The position numbers were made by a program, and so were the translations under genes. This document shows positions 44,664 through 54,815 of a DNA stretch of 64,000 bases, in pieces. The stretch comes from Moraxellaceae bacterium (lineage in GTDB: Bacteria > Pseudomonadota > Gammaproteobacteria > Pseudomonadales > Moraxellaceae): contig SECL01000019.1 in assembly GCA_004173455.1 (NCBI GenBank), positions 1 through 64,000 on the forward strand, in the 5' to 3' direction. How positions within the stretch are numbered: the first letter of the stretch is position 1; each line of letters starts with the position of its first letter. The notes under the pieces were generated by a model. The model was not told the DNA's origin and made no database searches. It was given only the letters and a program-made list of their open reading frames with translations.

Positions 44664-45110
44664 ATGTCTGCATTAAAATCTCAAATTACTGAAGTATTAA
44701 AAACTTCCATGCGTCAACGCGATATGGAAACTATTACGGTAATTCGTAGTGTGCAGGCGGCAATCAAGCAAATAGAGGTTGATACTCGTGAAGAACTGGA
44801 TGACGCACGAGTATTGGCAGTTTTAGAGAAACAAATTAAGCAACGCAAGGAATCTATCTCTGCCTTTGAAGGGGCAGGACGTGATGATTTGGCTGCTAAA
44901 GAACAATTCGAAATCGGGGTGATAAGTCAATTTCTGCCAGCAGCGTTATCCGAGCAAGAACTGGATACACTGATTGAAAATGAAATTAGCGAACAGGGTG
45001 CCACGACCATTCGCGATATGGGTAAAGTAATGAATGCATTACGTCCAAAAATCGCTGGTCGTGCAGATGCCAGTATGGTTTCTGGTAAAATCAAAAGCCG
45101 GCTTGCTTAA
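44664..45110 (+). CDS. yqeY: GatB/YqeY domain protein
   Basis: This is a 148-aa helical YqeY protein, related to the C-terminal tRNA-binding domain of GatB. It has the N-terminal domain (LKTSMRQRDMETITVIRSVQAAIKQIEVD), the linker KQRKESISAFEGAGR, and the GatB-like C-terminal domain (MGKVMNALRPKIAGRADASMVS). It probably interacts with tRNA or translation factors; the role is not established. It lies 48 bases after rpsU, likely cotranscribed, as in other Moraxellaceae. Confidence 0.93.
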   Translation: MSALKSQITEVLKTSMRQRDMETITVIRSVQAAIKQIEVDTREELDDARVLAVLEKQIKQRKESISAFEGAGRDDLAAKEQFEIGVISQFLPAALSEQELDTLIENEISEQGATTIRDMGKVMNALRPKIAGRADASMVSGKIKSRLA

Positions 45111-45391
45111 GTCTTTTGTTCTCATTATCAATTCGCATTAATATAAAAAGTGATTTATCACCAATAAATGCATTCTAATTTTTATTTTTCGTTAACTAAA
45201 TACAACATTCTTCTACACTTTAAGGTCAGTTTTCCTTATTGCCCTCTTTAATGTTGCTGTGCTATATCTAGCTCGCAATTTAATGCTGAGCAACAAAACC
45301 ATTTAAAGCCTAAGGGTTCAAAAAAGCCCATTACTTTAGTCATGCATTAGATTTTAATTGTTTATTTTTTTAGTTAGTAAAAGGATTTTAT

Positions 45392-46648
45392 ATGAATCAT
45401 CTTGGCACGCTCCCAAAATTATTTTCAGTCACACTACTCGCCTCTTCTTTAATGTTGACTGGCTGTAATGACAGTAATGATGATTCCTCGGATAATATCT
45501 CGACTAATTTAGTCACCAAGACAGAAAGTTATGCACCCGAACAAACCACAGCCACGACCACTGTCAGCGACAAAATCACTTATAAAATGCCCTCAATTAA
45601 TGCGGGTCAAACTACTGCTACCGCAGTGGTGATGATTCCCAAAGGTACTATGCCTGCGAATGGTTGGCCAGTTGTGGTCTGGGCACATGGCACGACCGGT
45701 GTAGCGGATCAATGTGCGCCAAGTAATCTTAAGGATACTGATGGTAAGTTTACTTTAGGCGGCACACTGCCTATCGTGCAGCAATTGCTGAGCGAAGGTT
45801 ATGCGGTGGTGGCACCAGATTATGAAGGCTTAGGTAGTCCTGGTATTCATCCGTTCCTGAATGCCAAAAGTGAAAGCCAGTCTATTATTTCGGCTTTGCA
45901 AGCGGCTGAACAGCAGTACTCTAAACAGCTGTCTAAAGACTGGGTGGTGGTAGGTCATTCTCAGGGTGGTCATGCAGCCATTGCAGCCGCTGAGCGTGCG
46001 GGCGATGCAGGTTTCAACTTTAAGGGTGTGGTCGCTTATGCGCCGGCCTCAAATTTAGGTACTATTTTATTGGGTGGCTATTCTCAGATAAAAGGTGCGC
46101 TAAACACGCCTGCTGGTGTACCAACAGCAAAAGCTGTTCTTCCCGGTCTTCAGGCCTTTTCTGCGCTGGCAACTGCAGGGGTTAAGCAAACCCAGCCTCA
46201 ATTTACCTATAACATGGCATTTACCAGTGATCGTGCAGCCAATATTGCCGCCAAAGCCGAAACTGAATGCTATCCTCAGGTTTCAGCCGATTTTTCTACC
46301 GATATTAACGCCTATTATGATGATGCACAAAATGCAACCACGCTTTACCCAGGTTTAGATGAGAACTTTAATAAAATTCCATCTATAGCAATCTTTCTGC
46401 TTGATTCTAAGATTGGCCAAAAATCAATCAATATGCCGCTTTTAGTGCTACAGGGCGATGATGATCGAACTGTACCTAAAGGTGCAACTCAACTACTGGA
46501 ACAGCAAATTCGTACCACCAATCAGAGCAATAGCAATATCACGTTTAAGTATGAAGCTGGTCAAGATCATGGCAGTATTGTGACTGATGCCGCGAACCCA
46601 AATGGACAGTTGGCAGCCTTTTTGGAAACTAACCTACCTTCAAACTAA
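45392..46648 (+). CDS. Lipase-like alpha/beta hydrolase lipoprotein
   Basis: This is an exported lipoprotein of 418 aa. The signal peptide ends in the lipobox LMLTGC (Cys25), followed by an Asp/Ser-rich linker. The alpha/beta hydrolase domain has WAHGTTGVADQCAPS as oxyanion region, nucleophile elbow VVGHSQGGHAA, a catalytic Asp in LQGDDDRTVP, and a late His in GQDHGSIV. It resembles secretory lipases. It should be anchored at the outer membrane or cell surface and hydrolyse esters or lipids. A good terminator follows. Confidence 0.9.
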   Translation: MNHLGTLPKLFSVTLLASSLMLTGCNDSNDDSSDNISTNLVTKTESYAPEQTTATTTVSDKITYKMPSINAGQTTATAVVMIPKGTMPANGWPVVVWAHGTTGVADQCAPSNLKDTDGKFTLGGTLPIVQQLLSEGYAVVAPDYEGLGSPGIHPFLNAKSESQSIISALQAAEQQYSKQLSKDWVVVGHSQGGHAAIAAAERAGDAGFNFKGVVAYAPASNLGTILLGGYSQIKGALNTPAGVPTAKAVLPGLQAFSALATAGVKQTQPQFTYNMAFTSDRAANIAAKAETECYPQVSADFSTDINAYYDDAQNATTLYPGLDENFNKIPSIAIFLLDSKIGQKSINMPLLVLQGDDDRTVPKGATQLLEQQIRTTNQSNSNITFKYEAGQDHGSIVTDAANPNGQLAAFLETNLPSN

Positions 46649-46667
46649 GTGATTAAATTTTAAACGT

Positions 46668-46698
46668 AAAAAGAGCGAGAAATTCTCGCTCTTTTTTA
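46668..46698 (+). terminator. Rho-independent terminator
   Basis: AAAGAGCGAGAA-ATTCTCGCTCTTTTTT is a strong hairpin with T-run 20 bases after the lipase stop. Confidence 0.92.
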
Positions 46699-46764
46699 TG
46701 CCTGCCTACTTTTATCAACGAACTCGAACTATTGACAATTTTTTAGGCCATCATTAGCTATCGC

Positions 46765-47952
46765 CTACCGCGATAAATAGCGCGTCATATCCTCAATTCC
46801 TTTTAAGGTCATCGGGAACATCTTATCTTCAAAAATATGTTTAATGGCTGCAATGGTTTGGGTGTAATGCCAATAGCTGTCGTTTTCCGGATTAAGCCAT
46901 GCCGTTTTACTAAAATGATAACGCATACGCTGCAACCAGATGTTGCCCGCTTCATCATTCATATACTCGACCGAACCACCACGCGACATCAACTCGTACG
47001 GTGCCATGCTGGCATCGCCTACAAAGATCACGCGGTAATCCTTGCCGTAGGTATGCATCAAATCCCAAGTGCTCATACGACTGCTGGAGCGGCGCAGGTT
47101 GTCTTTCCAGACGTGGTCATATAGGCAATTATGGAAATAAAAAAATTCCAGCGTCTTAAACTCGGATTTGGCAGCACTAAATAGCTTTTCACACTGCTGG
47201 ATATAGCTATCCATAGAGCCACCAATATCAAATAACATCAGTACCTTAACCCGATTACGCCGTTCTGGCACCATTTGAATATCCAGCATACCCTGCCGTG
47301 CTGTTGCATCAATGGTGAGATCAACATCCAGCTCTTCGGCTGCACCCTGCCGTGCAAAACGACGCAAGCGACGCAAGGCAATTTGCATCTGCCGTGTACC
47401 TAGTACCTGATCATCATCCAAATTACGGTATTGACGCTGTTCCCACACCTTGACTGCTGAACGCTGCCGACCCGGCCCGCCAATACGCACGCCTTCTGGA
47501 TTATCACCATAGGCACCGAAAGGTGATGTACCCCCTGTGCCGATCATTTTGTTGCCACCCTGATGTTTTTTATGTTGCTCGCGCAAGCGTTCCTGCAACA
47601 TTTTCATCAACTCTTCCAAAGAACCTGCCTTTTCTAGCAAGGCTTTTTCTTCAGGCGTTAGGGTTTTTTCCAGCAACTCCAAATCCAGCCATTCTGGTGG
47701 AATCTGGTTTAGTCGCGCCAGCAAGTCTTCGGTATCCAGCGACTGAATACCTTCAAAATAATCCTTGATGGCACGGTCAAACTTGTCATAGTACCGTTCA
47801 TCTTTCACCAGACATAACTTGGCCAGATGATAAAACGCTTCACGATCTGCAAACACCAATCCGGCCTGAACCGCTTGATTCAAATCCAGCAGTTCCGTGG
47901 TAGTAACCGGCACACCGTATTTTTTAAGGGTATAAAACAGATGAACAAACAT
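46765..47952 (-). CDS. VWA domain protein, CoxE-like
   Basis: This 395-aa protein has a long helical N-terminal part and a C-terminal von Willebrand A domain. The MIDAS-like motif is VLMLFDIGGSMDSYI, where the usual DxSxS is DIGGS, as is common in this proteobacterial subfamily. FVGDASMAPYELM is the second metal site region. It is paired with a MoxR AAA+ ATPase 24 bases upstream. Such pairs act as chaperones for metal-centre insertion or complex assembly; the client is unknown. Confidence 0.9.
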   Translation of the reverse strand: MFVHLFYTLKKYGVPVTTTELLDLNQAVQAGLVFADREAFYHLAKLCLVKDERYYDKFDRAIKDYFEGIQSLDTEDLLARLNQIPPEWLDLELLEKTLTPEEKALLEKAGSLEELMKMLQERLREQHKKHQGGNKMIGTGGTSPFGAYGDNPEGVRIGGPGRQRSAVKVWEQRQYRNLDDDQVLGTRQMQIALRRLRRFARQGAAEELDVDLTIDATARQGMLDIQMVPERRNRVKVLMLFDIGGSMDSYIQQCEKLFSAAKSEFKTLEFFYFHNCLYDHVWKDNLRRSSSRMSTWDLMHTYGKDYRVIFVGDASMAPYELMSRGGSVEYMNDEAGNIWLQRMRYHFSKTAWLNPENDSYWHYTQTIAAIKHIFEDKMFPMTLKGIEDMTRYLSR

Positions 47953-47976
47953 GGACTGCCCAGCTTATGAATCAGG

Positions 47977-48840
47977 TTAGCGACGTGACATAAATGCAAG
48001 ACGTTCCAGCAATTGCACGTCCTGTTCGTTCTTGATTAACGCGCCGTACAAGGGAGGAATGGCTGACTTTGGATCACGCTTGCGCAATACATCTTCCGGC
48101 ATATCATCAGCCATTAACAAGCTCAACCAATCAATTAACTCACTGGTGGACGGCGGCTTTTTCAATCCGGGCACGTCACGCAGCTTGAAGAAAATCTGGA
48201 GGGCTTCACTGACCAACCCTTCACGAATATTGGGGAAATGCACGTCGATAATCTGACGCATAGTGGCTTCATCAGGAAACTCAATATAATGAAAGAAACA
48301 ACGACGCAAAAATGCATCCGGTAATTCTTTTTCATTGTTTGAGGTAATGATCACCACTGGACGCTGTCTAGCACTAATGGTTTCGCCGGTTTCATACACA
48401 TAAAAAGCCATGCGATCTAGTTCGTGCAGCAAATCATTAGGGAATTCAATATCGGCCTTGTCAATTTCATCAATCAACAATACGCAGCGCTCTTCACTGG
48501 TAAAGGCTTCCCACAGTTTACCCGGCTTGATGTAGTGGCCAATCTCATATACCTTGTTATCACCCAGCTGGCTGTCACGCAGGCGCGATACCGCATCATA
48601 CTCATACAGGCCTTGCTGTGCCTTGGTGGTCGACTTGATATGCCAAGTAATGAGTTTCATGCCGAGGCTTTTTGCCACCTGTTCTGCCAGCAAGGTTTTA
48701 CCAGTGCCAGGTTCACCCTTAACCAGTAAAGGTTTTTGTAGGGTACGCGCGGCATTAACCGCCAAACGTAAATTGTCCGTTGCGATGTACTGGTCTGTAC
48801 CACTAAATTTTTGCTGTTGGTTTGTCATTGGAGTCGTCAC
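47977..48840 (-). CDS. MoxR-family AAA+ ATPase
   Basis: This 287-aa AAA+ ATPase has Walker A VKGEPGTGKTLLAEQ near residues 40-54, Walker B VLLIDEIDKADIEFPNDLL near residue 120, sensor 1 VVIITSNNEKELPDAFLRRCFFH, and a C-terminal lid (GLKKPPSTSELIDWL). It forms a pair with the VWA protein downstream, in which the ATPase remodels a client presented through the VWA partner. The start codon ATG at 48840 is followed by MTTPMTNQQ. Confidence 0.93.
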   Translation of the reverse strand: MTTPMTNQQQKFSGTDQYIATDNLRLAVNAARTLQKPLLVKGEPGTGKTLLAEQVAKSLGMKLITWHIKSTTKAQQGLYEYDAVSRLRDSQLGDNKVYEIGHYIKPGKLWEAFTSEERCVLLIDEIDKADIEFPNDLLHELDRMAFYVYETGETISARQRPVVIITSNNEKELPDAFLRRCFFHYIEFPDEATMRQIIDVHFPNIREGLVSEALQIFFKLRDVPGLKKPPSTSELIDWLSLLMADDMPEDVLRKRDPKSAIPPLYGALIKNEQDVQLLERLAFMSRR

Positions 48841-48917
48841 AATCAGGTAATTACAAAAGAAAGTTGGTATTCATGGCATTTGGAATACGTGGCGTGATGC
48901 GGTTTAAGCAGTGCCAT

Positions 48918-49283
48918 TTATTCGGCTGTAAGCTGACGGTACTGCTGATATTTATTCCATAAATATCCCAGAAAAAAGCCCATTCCTGATACAAACAAAA
49001 TAGGAACCAGATTAGTCCAGATCAGGTGTTTTTCCTCGGTGAGGAAGCCAAACATCAACCCCACAATCGCAGGAGCAAGTTTGGCATTGGTACCTTCAGT
49101 AATGGTCGGCGACAGCAGCAAAGCAAACAAGAAAATCCAGCTCATACCACCAAGAGGCCGTGGCAAGGCTTTGGCAATAAAATACCAGAGCCACAGCACA
49201 AACAGGCTACCACCCAGATAGATGGCAATCGCCAGATCATACTCAGGAAATTGGTCAAAAAATGCAAAGAAATCAGGCACCAC
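48918..49283 (-). CDS. Small inner-membrane protein, unknown
   Basis: This 121-aa protein has about four hydrophobic helices ([51 protein letters not shown]) and short loops. I do not recognise the family. Its start overlaps the end of ycgL by 11 bases, so it is translated with rnd and ycgL. The MoxR gene follows about 80 bases downstream. Confidence 0.7.
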   Translation of the reverse strand: MVPDFFAFFDQFPEYDLAIAIYLGGSLFVLWLWYFIAKALPRPLGGMSWIFLFALLLSPTITEGTNAKLAPAIVGLMFGFLTEEKHLIWTNLVPILFVSGMGFFLGYLWNKYQQYRQLTAE

Positions 49284-49578
49284 GTAAGCCCTCTGGTGCA
49301 GGCGCTGTGGCAGAAATCAGCCCCTCTGGTGGCAATTGCAGAAAATAGCCTTGCTGCGAAAAGGCTTGGAGTACATCCAGCACATTAACACGCGCCAGTG
49401 GACGCTCAGGCTGTAGCTCCAGATGCATCACAAAAGATGCGCGGCCAAACGCCTGTTTCAATGTGGCAGGCACCACCGCAAGCGGATCGGGTGCATCGGC
49501 ATCATCCGGATAACCCGGACGCGCAATGTAGAGGTACATCTCATCTTTTTTGCTGGATTTGTAAATATCGCAATGCAT
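49273..49578 (-). CDS. ycgL: YcgL domain protein
   Basis: This 101-aa protein of the YcgL (DUF709) family has [19 protein letters not shown] at the N-terminus and [31 protein letters not shown] in the C-terminal half, the two conserved blocks of the family. The ATG at 49578 matches family starts; an ATG at 49590 is also in frame. The gene follows rnd, an association common in gammaproteobacteria. Function unknown. Confidence 0.9.
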   Translation of the reverse strand: MHCDIYKSSKKDEMYLYIARPGYPDDADAPDPLAVVPATLKQAFGRASFVMHLELQPERPLARVNVLDVLQAFSQQGYFLQLPPEGLISATAPAPEGLRGA

Positions 49579-49671
49579 AGATGTCAACATTTATCGCAAA
49601 TAATCCAACTAGCATACACTAATTCAAGCGGATGCCATTGACTGAAAGTTTAGACTGGTGAGTAAAAATTG

Positions 49672-50814
49672 CTAGTCGACGGGTGCCATTTCGGCAGCAA
49701 GTGCCTGTTGTTGCTGACTCAATAAACTTAAAATAGGTCGTGTGAGCAGATCATAGCGCCAACCCAGCAAGTATGCGGGTAACTTGCTTTCATCTTCTTT
49801 GAGCGCCACCAGATTGATCATGGCACTAAGCCATTTTTTACGTAACAGCACCTCAGCAGGCACCTGAATGCTATCACTGACAGAAGCCACGTAATGTGAA
49901 ACCTGATCAAGCAATTCATTGTTTTTAAAACGTAAAGGTCTAGGTAGACGCATGGGCCACTGTGCGTGTTCTGGCAAATAATGCATTAAGTCCAGAATGG
50001 TTTTGCCATGCTCGCGCTGCACATTTTGCCGTAAATCCTTAATGCGCTGCAATTGATAGGCATTGACAGGTTGTTTATCCAGTAAATCAACCATTGTGCT
50101 GTTTTTTAAAATAAAGCTTTTGGGCTGATCGGTGGCACGTGCAATTTGCTCACGCCATATACAAAGCTGCTGAAGCTGCGCCAACTGCTTGCGGTTATAG
50201 CGAAAATTGGCCACATCCAGATAAAGCTCGGTCAGCGGTGTGTCACTGGCAATATCGTGGGCACAAGTTCGGCAGTCTTCCAGTGCATAATCCCATAACT
50301 GCTTTTGCTGAAGCTGCTGCTGAATAGTTCTGGCCAGTGCAGGCAAATGAATCACATCATTGGCAGCATATTGTAGCTGTTCAGGACGCAAAGGTCGCGC
50401 TAGCCAGTCTGATCGGGTTTCGCCCTTGTCAATCTGGATCTCCAATTCCTGACTTAATGCCTGCTGATAACTCAATTGTAAGCCATGCCCCAAAAAAGCC
50501 AGTCCCACCTGTGTGTCAAACACATTGGATAATGGTTTCTGATTGGCATAATAATGAATAAGGTCTAGGTCTTCACTGCAAGCATGCAAAATATTGAGGC
50601 GTGCATTAAAAATCAGTAGCCATAAATCGGTTAGGTCAAGCGTTTTACCATCCAGTAAAAACACTTGTCCTTCCACATTAATTTGCAGCACACCCAGACA
50701 AGGTCTTAAGGTATTTACTTTAATAAATTCGGTATCCAGAGCATACGTATCTGTACTGGCCATGACAGCGTACAAATCATACAGCTGATCCTGCTGAGTG
50801 ATGTACTGGAACAT
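49672..50814 (-). CDS. rnd: Ribonuclease D
   Basis: RNase D is a 3'-5' exonuclease that trims tRNA precursors, including those without an encoded CCA such as the island-altered tRNA-Leu here. The DEDDy exonuclease motifs are LDTEFIKVNTL (D-x-E), LHACSEDLDLIHYY, and YAANDVIHLPAL with the catalytic Tyr and Asp. One HRDC domain (WREQIARATDQPKSFILKNSTMVDL) follows. Length 380 aa is normal. It is first of the rnd-ycgL-membrane protein operon. Confidence 0.95.
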   Translation of the reverse strand: MFQYITQQDQLYDLYAVMASTDTYALDTEFIKVNTLRPCLGVLQINVEGQVFLLDGKTLDLTDLWLLIFNARLNILHACSEDLDLIHYYANQKPLSNVFDTQVGLAFLGHGLQLSYQQALSQELEIQIDKGETRSDWLARPLRPEQLQYAANDVIHLPALARTIQQQLQQKQLWDYALEDCRTCAHDIASDTPLTELYLDVANFRYNRKQLAQLQQLCIWREQIARATDQPKSFILKNSTMVDLLDKQPVNAYQLQRIKDLRQNVQREHGKTILDLMHYLPEHAQWPMRLPRPLRFKNNELLDQVSHYVASVSDSIQVPAEVLLRKKWLSAMINLVALKEDESKLPAYLLGWRYDLLTRPILSLLSQQQQALAAEMAPVD

Positions 50815-50984
50815 CCATTTTCTACCGTAATAATCTAGGAAACTATTAAGCCATGTTACATAATAGCTGACAAGTTAAAAGAAATAATTTAAGCAATAAG
50901 CCAACCATTTAAACACTTTTTAGTCGGTTTATTTTATTTAATCAGCTTGGGTTTAGTTCATTAATTAGCCAAGCTTAATAGGCT

Positions 50985-51581
50985 TTAACGTACCGATAAA
51001 CGATACTGTAAGGCCTGACTCAAAGTATGGCTATCCACATATTCAAGTTCACCGCCCTGAGGGACACCTTGAGCAATACGGGTCACTTTAATCGGTAGAT
51101 TTTTGCTGGCTTCAACCATGTAATGTGCTGTGGCCTGCCCCTCAACGGTCGCATTGGTTGCCAGAATGACTTCACTTATTTCTTCATTATTAATGCGTGA
51201 TAACAATAATGGAATGCCAATTTCTTCGGGGCCAATGCCATCTAGCGGAGACAAGTGTCCGCCTAACACAAAATAACGTCCTTTAAAGCTACCACTTTGT
51301 TCAATAGCAAGCACATCAGCAGGCGACTCCACCACACACAACACATGCTGATCCCGTTCATTGGAAGCGCAGATATTGCACACTTCCTTTTCCGATAAGG
51401 AGCGACACATGGCGCAATTTTGGATGGAATGCATGGCGTGATTAAGGGCATGTGCCAAATCGAGCGCCCCATGCCGATTACGCGACAGCAAGTGCAATGC
51501 CATGCGCTGTGCGGATTTTGGCCCAATACCCGGCAGCACCCGCAGGCGCTGCACCAGTTCTTCAAACGCTGGACTGAACAA
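50985..51581 (-). CDS. recR: Recombination protein RecR
   Basis: RecR acts with RecF and RecO to load RecA on gapped DNA. It has an N-terminal helix-hairpin-helix ([20 protein letters not shown]), a zinc finger [16 protein letters not shown], and a Toprim domain ([34 protein letters not shown]). The 198-aa length is normal. The start is TTG at 51581, which aligns with the family N-terminus [14 protein letters not shown] lies 8 bases upstream. It follows ybaB by 23 bases. The dnaX gene that often precedes ybaB is absent. Confidence 0.96.
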   Translation of the reverse strand: MFSPAFEELVQRLRVLPGIGPKSAQRMALHLLSRNRHGALDLAHALNHAMHSIQNCAMCRSLSEKEVCNICASNERDQHVLCVVESPADVLAIEQSGSFKGRYFVLGGHLSPLDGIGPEEIGIPLLLSRINNEEISEVILATNATVEGQATAHYMVEASKNLPIKVTRIAQGVPQGGELEYVDSHTLSQALQYRLSVR

Positions 51582-51604
51582 AGCATTATCCTATGGAAAA
51601 TGGA

Positions 51605-51934
51605 TTAAAACAAACCTGCCATTCCCGGTGGAAGTCCCATGCCGCTATTGGCTTTTTGCAGGGTTTCTTCGGAGATAGTTTCGGCCTGACGTACTGCATC
51701 ATTAATGGCGGCGGCAATCAAATCTTCAATGATATCGGCATCATCTTTTAGTAACTCAGGATCAATCTGAATACGCTTTACCACAAAACGTCCTGTCATG
51801 CTGACCTTGACCAGACCGCCACCGGCTTCGGCATGTACTTCGGTTTGTGCCAGTTGCTCTTTGGCTTTTTTGATGTTGGTTTCAACATCTTTTTGCATGC
51901 GCTGTGCTTGCTGCATCAGCATATTAATGTTCAT
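51605..51934 (-). CDS. ybaB: YbaB/EbfC nucleoid-associated protein
   Basis: This 109-aa DNA-binding protein forms tweezer-shaped dimers. It has [20 protein letters not shown] at the N-terminus, [19 protein letters not shown] in the sheet, and ends in [13 protein letters not shown]. The start at 51934 has AGGAGT just upstream; the frame extends 17 codons further without support. It is in an operon with recR, the usual pairing. Confidence 0.95.
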   Translation of the reverse strand: MNINMLMQQAQRMQKDVETNIKKAKEQLAQTEVHAEAGGGLVKVSMTGRFVVKRIQIDPELLKDDADIIEDLIAAAINDAVRQAETISEETLQKANSGMGLPPGMAGLF

Positions 51935-52031
51935 ATCATTACTCCTGATCAAATATAAAAACAATAAAACAGATAAACACTTCAATCTTTTTCAAAAATT
52001 CAGTGGCAAAGATTCAGTTTCAAAAACCTAG

Positions 52032-53270
52032 TTAAACCAGTTGATTAAGGCCACGCGCCAAATCAGCTTTAATGTCTTCAATGTCTTCCAGACCCACTGA
52101 TACGCGTAATAGCCCCTCTACAATTCCAGCGGCCGCTTTGGCTTCGGCAGGCAGTTTGCCATGCGTGGTGGTGGCCGGATGGGTAATGGTGGATTTGGCA
52201 TCGCCCAGATTGCCAGTAATGGAAATAAATCGGGTCTGATCAATTACTGCCCAAGCTGCCTGGCGCTCCCCTTTTACAATAAAGGAAACGATACCGCCAA
52301 AAGCGCGCTGTTGCTGTTTGGCAAGCAGATGACCAGGATGGCTTTTCAGTCCACTGTAAAATACTGTTTCAACCGCAGGATGCGCTTGCAGCCATTCGGC
52401 CAATTGCAAGGCACTTTTGGAATGGGCTTCCATACGTAGACGCAAGGTTTCCAGCCCCTTAACAAATATCCATGCGTTAAACGGACTCATGCTAGGGCCA
52501 CAGGTGCGAATTACACCAAATACTTCTTCAAGTAATTGAGCGCTTCCCACCACTGCGCCACCGAGTGCGCGTCCCTGTCCGTCCAGATACTTGGTCGCAG
52601 AATGAATGACCAGATCCACGCCAAATTTCAACGGTTGCTGTAAAGCAGGCGTACAAAAACAATTGTCTACCGCCAATAGAATATCATGCTGATGCGCCAG
52701 ATTGGCCAATGCAGTCAGGTCAGCCACTTCGGATAAAGGATTACTCGGCGATTCACAAAAAAACAGTCGGGTGGTACCGGACTCAATAGCATTTTGCCAC
52801 TGATTTAAATCCGTCAAGTCCACAAATGTCACATTCACACCAAATTTACGCATGTATTTGTCAAACAGAGCAGTGGTGGTGCCAAACACAGCACGCGAAC
52901 ACACCACATGATCGCCAGCTTTTAAAAATGCCAAGGCGATGGCCAGAATGGCGCCCATTCCTGACGAGGTCGCCACACAACGCTCACCCCCTTCCAGCGC
53001 CGCCAGTCGTTCTTCAAACATGCGCACGGTAGGATTGGTAAATCGTGAATAAATATTGCCTTTTTTCTTATTGGAAAAATGATCCGCCGCATCCGCAGCA
53101 CTGTGATAAACAAACGAGGAGGTCAGAAAAATCGGCTCGCCATGTTCACCTTCATGGGTGCGCTGATGACCAGTGCGTAATGCAATAGTGTCAAAATGCT
53201 GACTTTGCGATTCCTGATCCGGCATGGAATCACTAAATGCATTAGGCTCAAAATCAGGCGTTTGACTCAT
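52032..53270 (-). CDS. metZ: O-succinylhomoserine sulfhydrylase
   Basis: This PLP enzyme of the Cys/Met metabolism family makes homocysteine from O-succinylhomoserine and sulfide. Seen are NIYSRFTNPTVRMFEERLAALE, ATSSGMGAILAIALAFLKAGD, VDNCFCTPALQQPLKFGVDLVIHSATKYLDGQGR with the Schiff-base Lys, and SIGLEDIEDIKAD-type C-terminus (SVGLEDIEDIKADL). The 412-aa reading starts at ATG 53270; the frame continues upstream without need. MetZ rather than MetB or MetY is assigned from overall resemblance, moderately sure. Confidence 0.88.
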   Translation of the reverse strand: MSQTPDFEPNAFSDSMPDQESQSQHFDTIALRTGHQRTHEGEHGEPIFLTSSFVYHSAADAADHFSNKKKGNIYSRFTNPTVRMFEERLAALEGGERCVATSSGMGAILAIALAFLKAGDHVVCSRAVFGTTTALFDKYMRKFGVNVTFVDLTDLNQWQNAIESGTTRLFFCESPSNPLSEVADLTALANLAHQHDILLAVDNCFCTPALQQPLKFGVDLVIHSATKYLDGQGRALGGAVVGSAQLLEEVFGVIRTCGPSMSPFNAWIFVKGLETLRLRMEAHSKSALQLAEWLQAHPAVETVFYSGLKSHPGHLLAKQQQRAFGGIVSFIVKGERQAAWAVIDQTRFISITGNLGDAKSTITHPATTTHGKLPAEAKAAAGIVEGLLRVSVGLEDIEDIKADLARGLNQLV

Positions 53271-53600
53271 TTTTTCTCTCGAAGTGCTTAAAAACACGGA
53301 TATAAAACAGGGCTTAATTGTGAGAGCGGCAAACTGACCAGTCAAGGTTAAATTATTAGAAAATTGCTATTAAGCTATACTTATACGTGCTTAAAAATGA
53401 CAACATACTTTATAGCTCAGTGATTGATGATTTTGAAATTGATGACTTTGAAAATGCAAATTGTCAGTACAGCCAACTCATCACAGGGTACATCGGTTTA
53501 AAATGCACGTCACTGTATATCACAGGCACTGCATTTGGCGTTGTAGCTGTTGTGATTTACCTGTTCAATCCCGTTGCAACCTATTTTCTAGAGTTCTGTC
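53271..53600. promoter_or_regulatory. Divergent promoter region metZ / PhaC-like hydrolase
   Basis: About 330 bases separate the two divergent genes. Open frames on the plus strand (53387 onwards) lack ribosome binding sites and overlap the hydrolase start in another frame. No distinct operator is recognised. Confidence 0.4.
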
Positions 53601-54743
53601 ATGTCCAATTTGTTTAAACCCAAGGGATTCACTTCGAAGACACTCAAGTCCAAACCATTGACTAACGTGAGTCAGTTGTCCAAAAACTCACGTTTTATCA
53701 ATATATATGACCGGCTGTTTAACAAGGCACCCTTGGTACAATCTGGCAGAACAGCGTATCAGGATATTTTTCATGATGGGCTGGCAAGCTTGCGTTATTA
53801 CCCCGCTGCGGACAATGCCGCTAAAAAATACCGGATTCCGCTGGTGTTTGTTGCACCGCTGGCCATTAACATGGAAATTTATGACCTGTTCCATGACCGT
53901 TCCTTGGTCGGCTATTTTGCAGCACAGGGCTTTGACGTTTACCTGATCGACTGGGGCAACCCTTCCCGGCAGCATGCAAACCTGAATTTTGAACATTATG
54001 TGCTGGAGCTAATGCCAAATATGCTGGCTCAGGTACGTTTGCACAGTGGCCAGCAACAGCTTAGCCTACATGGCTGGAGTATGGCAGGTGTTTTTACCTT
54101 GCTCTATGCAGCAGCGACCAGAGACCCAGATCTTAAAAATATCATTATTCTGGGTACACCCATTGATGCGTATGCGTCTGGTGGCATTGGTAGGTTGTAT
54201 CGCCATGCAGGCATCGGATTTCGCTGGTTGCAGGGTAAAACCGGACTGCATCCGCGCCAATTGCCCGCTACCCTTTTGCACTCACCGGGCTGGTCAAACG
54301 CACTGGGTTTTAAGCTGCTTGATCCGATCGGCACACTCAAAGGTCATCTGAACCTGATCCGGCAACTGGATGACCGCAAGGCGGTTGAAGCACATGCCAC
54401 ACTGGGTTCATTTTTAAACAATATGGTGGATTATCCCGGTGGTATTAACCGCGATATGCTGCTAAAAGTATGGATGGAAAATAGCCTGAGCCGTGGCGAG
54501 TTTCCTTTGGGCGGTAAGACTATTTACCTTCAAGATATTCATGCCTCGTTGTTGGCAGGTGGTGGCTGTAATGATGGCATGGTCACTGTCGATTCGGTGC
54601 GTCCACTCACACGTCTGCTGGGCACCGATGATGCCACCTTTACCACCATTCCCGGTGGCCATGTGGGACTGATGAGTAGCCAGCAGGCTGCCACAGAATT
54701 CTGGCCATTTATGGCAAGTTGGCTCGCCGCGCGTTCAGGTTAA
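53601..54743 (+). CDS. PhaC-like alpha/beta hydrolase with serine nucleophile
   Basis: This 380-aa protein resembles class III polyhydroxyalkanoate synthase PhaC: VFVAPLAINMEIYDLFHDRSLVGYFAAQGFDVYLIDWG is the typical N-terminal core. The nucleophile elbow reads LHGWSMAGVFTL, with Ser where true PhaC has Cys (GxCxG). Asp in GCNDGMVTVDS and His in IPGGHVGLM complete a triad. It may be an ester hydrolase or depolymerase-like enzyme rather than a polymerase. No phaA, phaB, phaE or phasin gene is nearby. Confidence 0.85.
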   Translation: MSNLFKPKGFTSKTLKSKPLTNVSQLSKNSRFINIYDRLFNKAPLVQSGRTAYQDIFHDGLASLRYYPAADNAAKKYRIPLVFVAPLAINMEIYDLFHDRSLVGYFAAQGFDVYLIDWGNPSRQHANLNFEHYVLELMPNMLAQVRLHSGQQQLSLHGWSMAGVFTLLYAAATRDPDLKNIIILGTPIDAYASGGIGRLYRHAGIGFRWLQGKTGLHPRQLPATLLHSPGWSNALGFKLLDPIGTLKGHLNLIRQLDDRKAVEAHATLGSFLNNMVDYPGGINRDMLLKVWMENSLSRGEFPLGGKTIYLQDIHASLLAGGGCNDGMVTVDSVRPLTRLLGTDDATFTTIPGGHVGLMSSQQAATEFWPFMASWLAARSG

Positions 54744-54815
54744 GCTTGCCAAAACTGCTTTTTGTTGCTTAGTCTTGGCAGCATCTCAACCCAGTTTTTT
54801 AGGACAAAGTGGCTA

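Noticed and set aside
53387-53617. 76-codon frame before the PhaC-like gene
   Set aside because: No ribosome binding site, overlaps the hydrolase start in another frame, and has no recognisable features.
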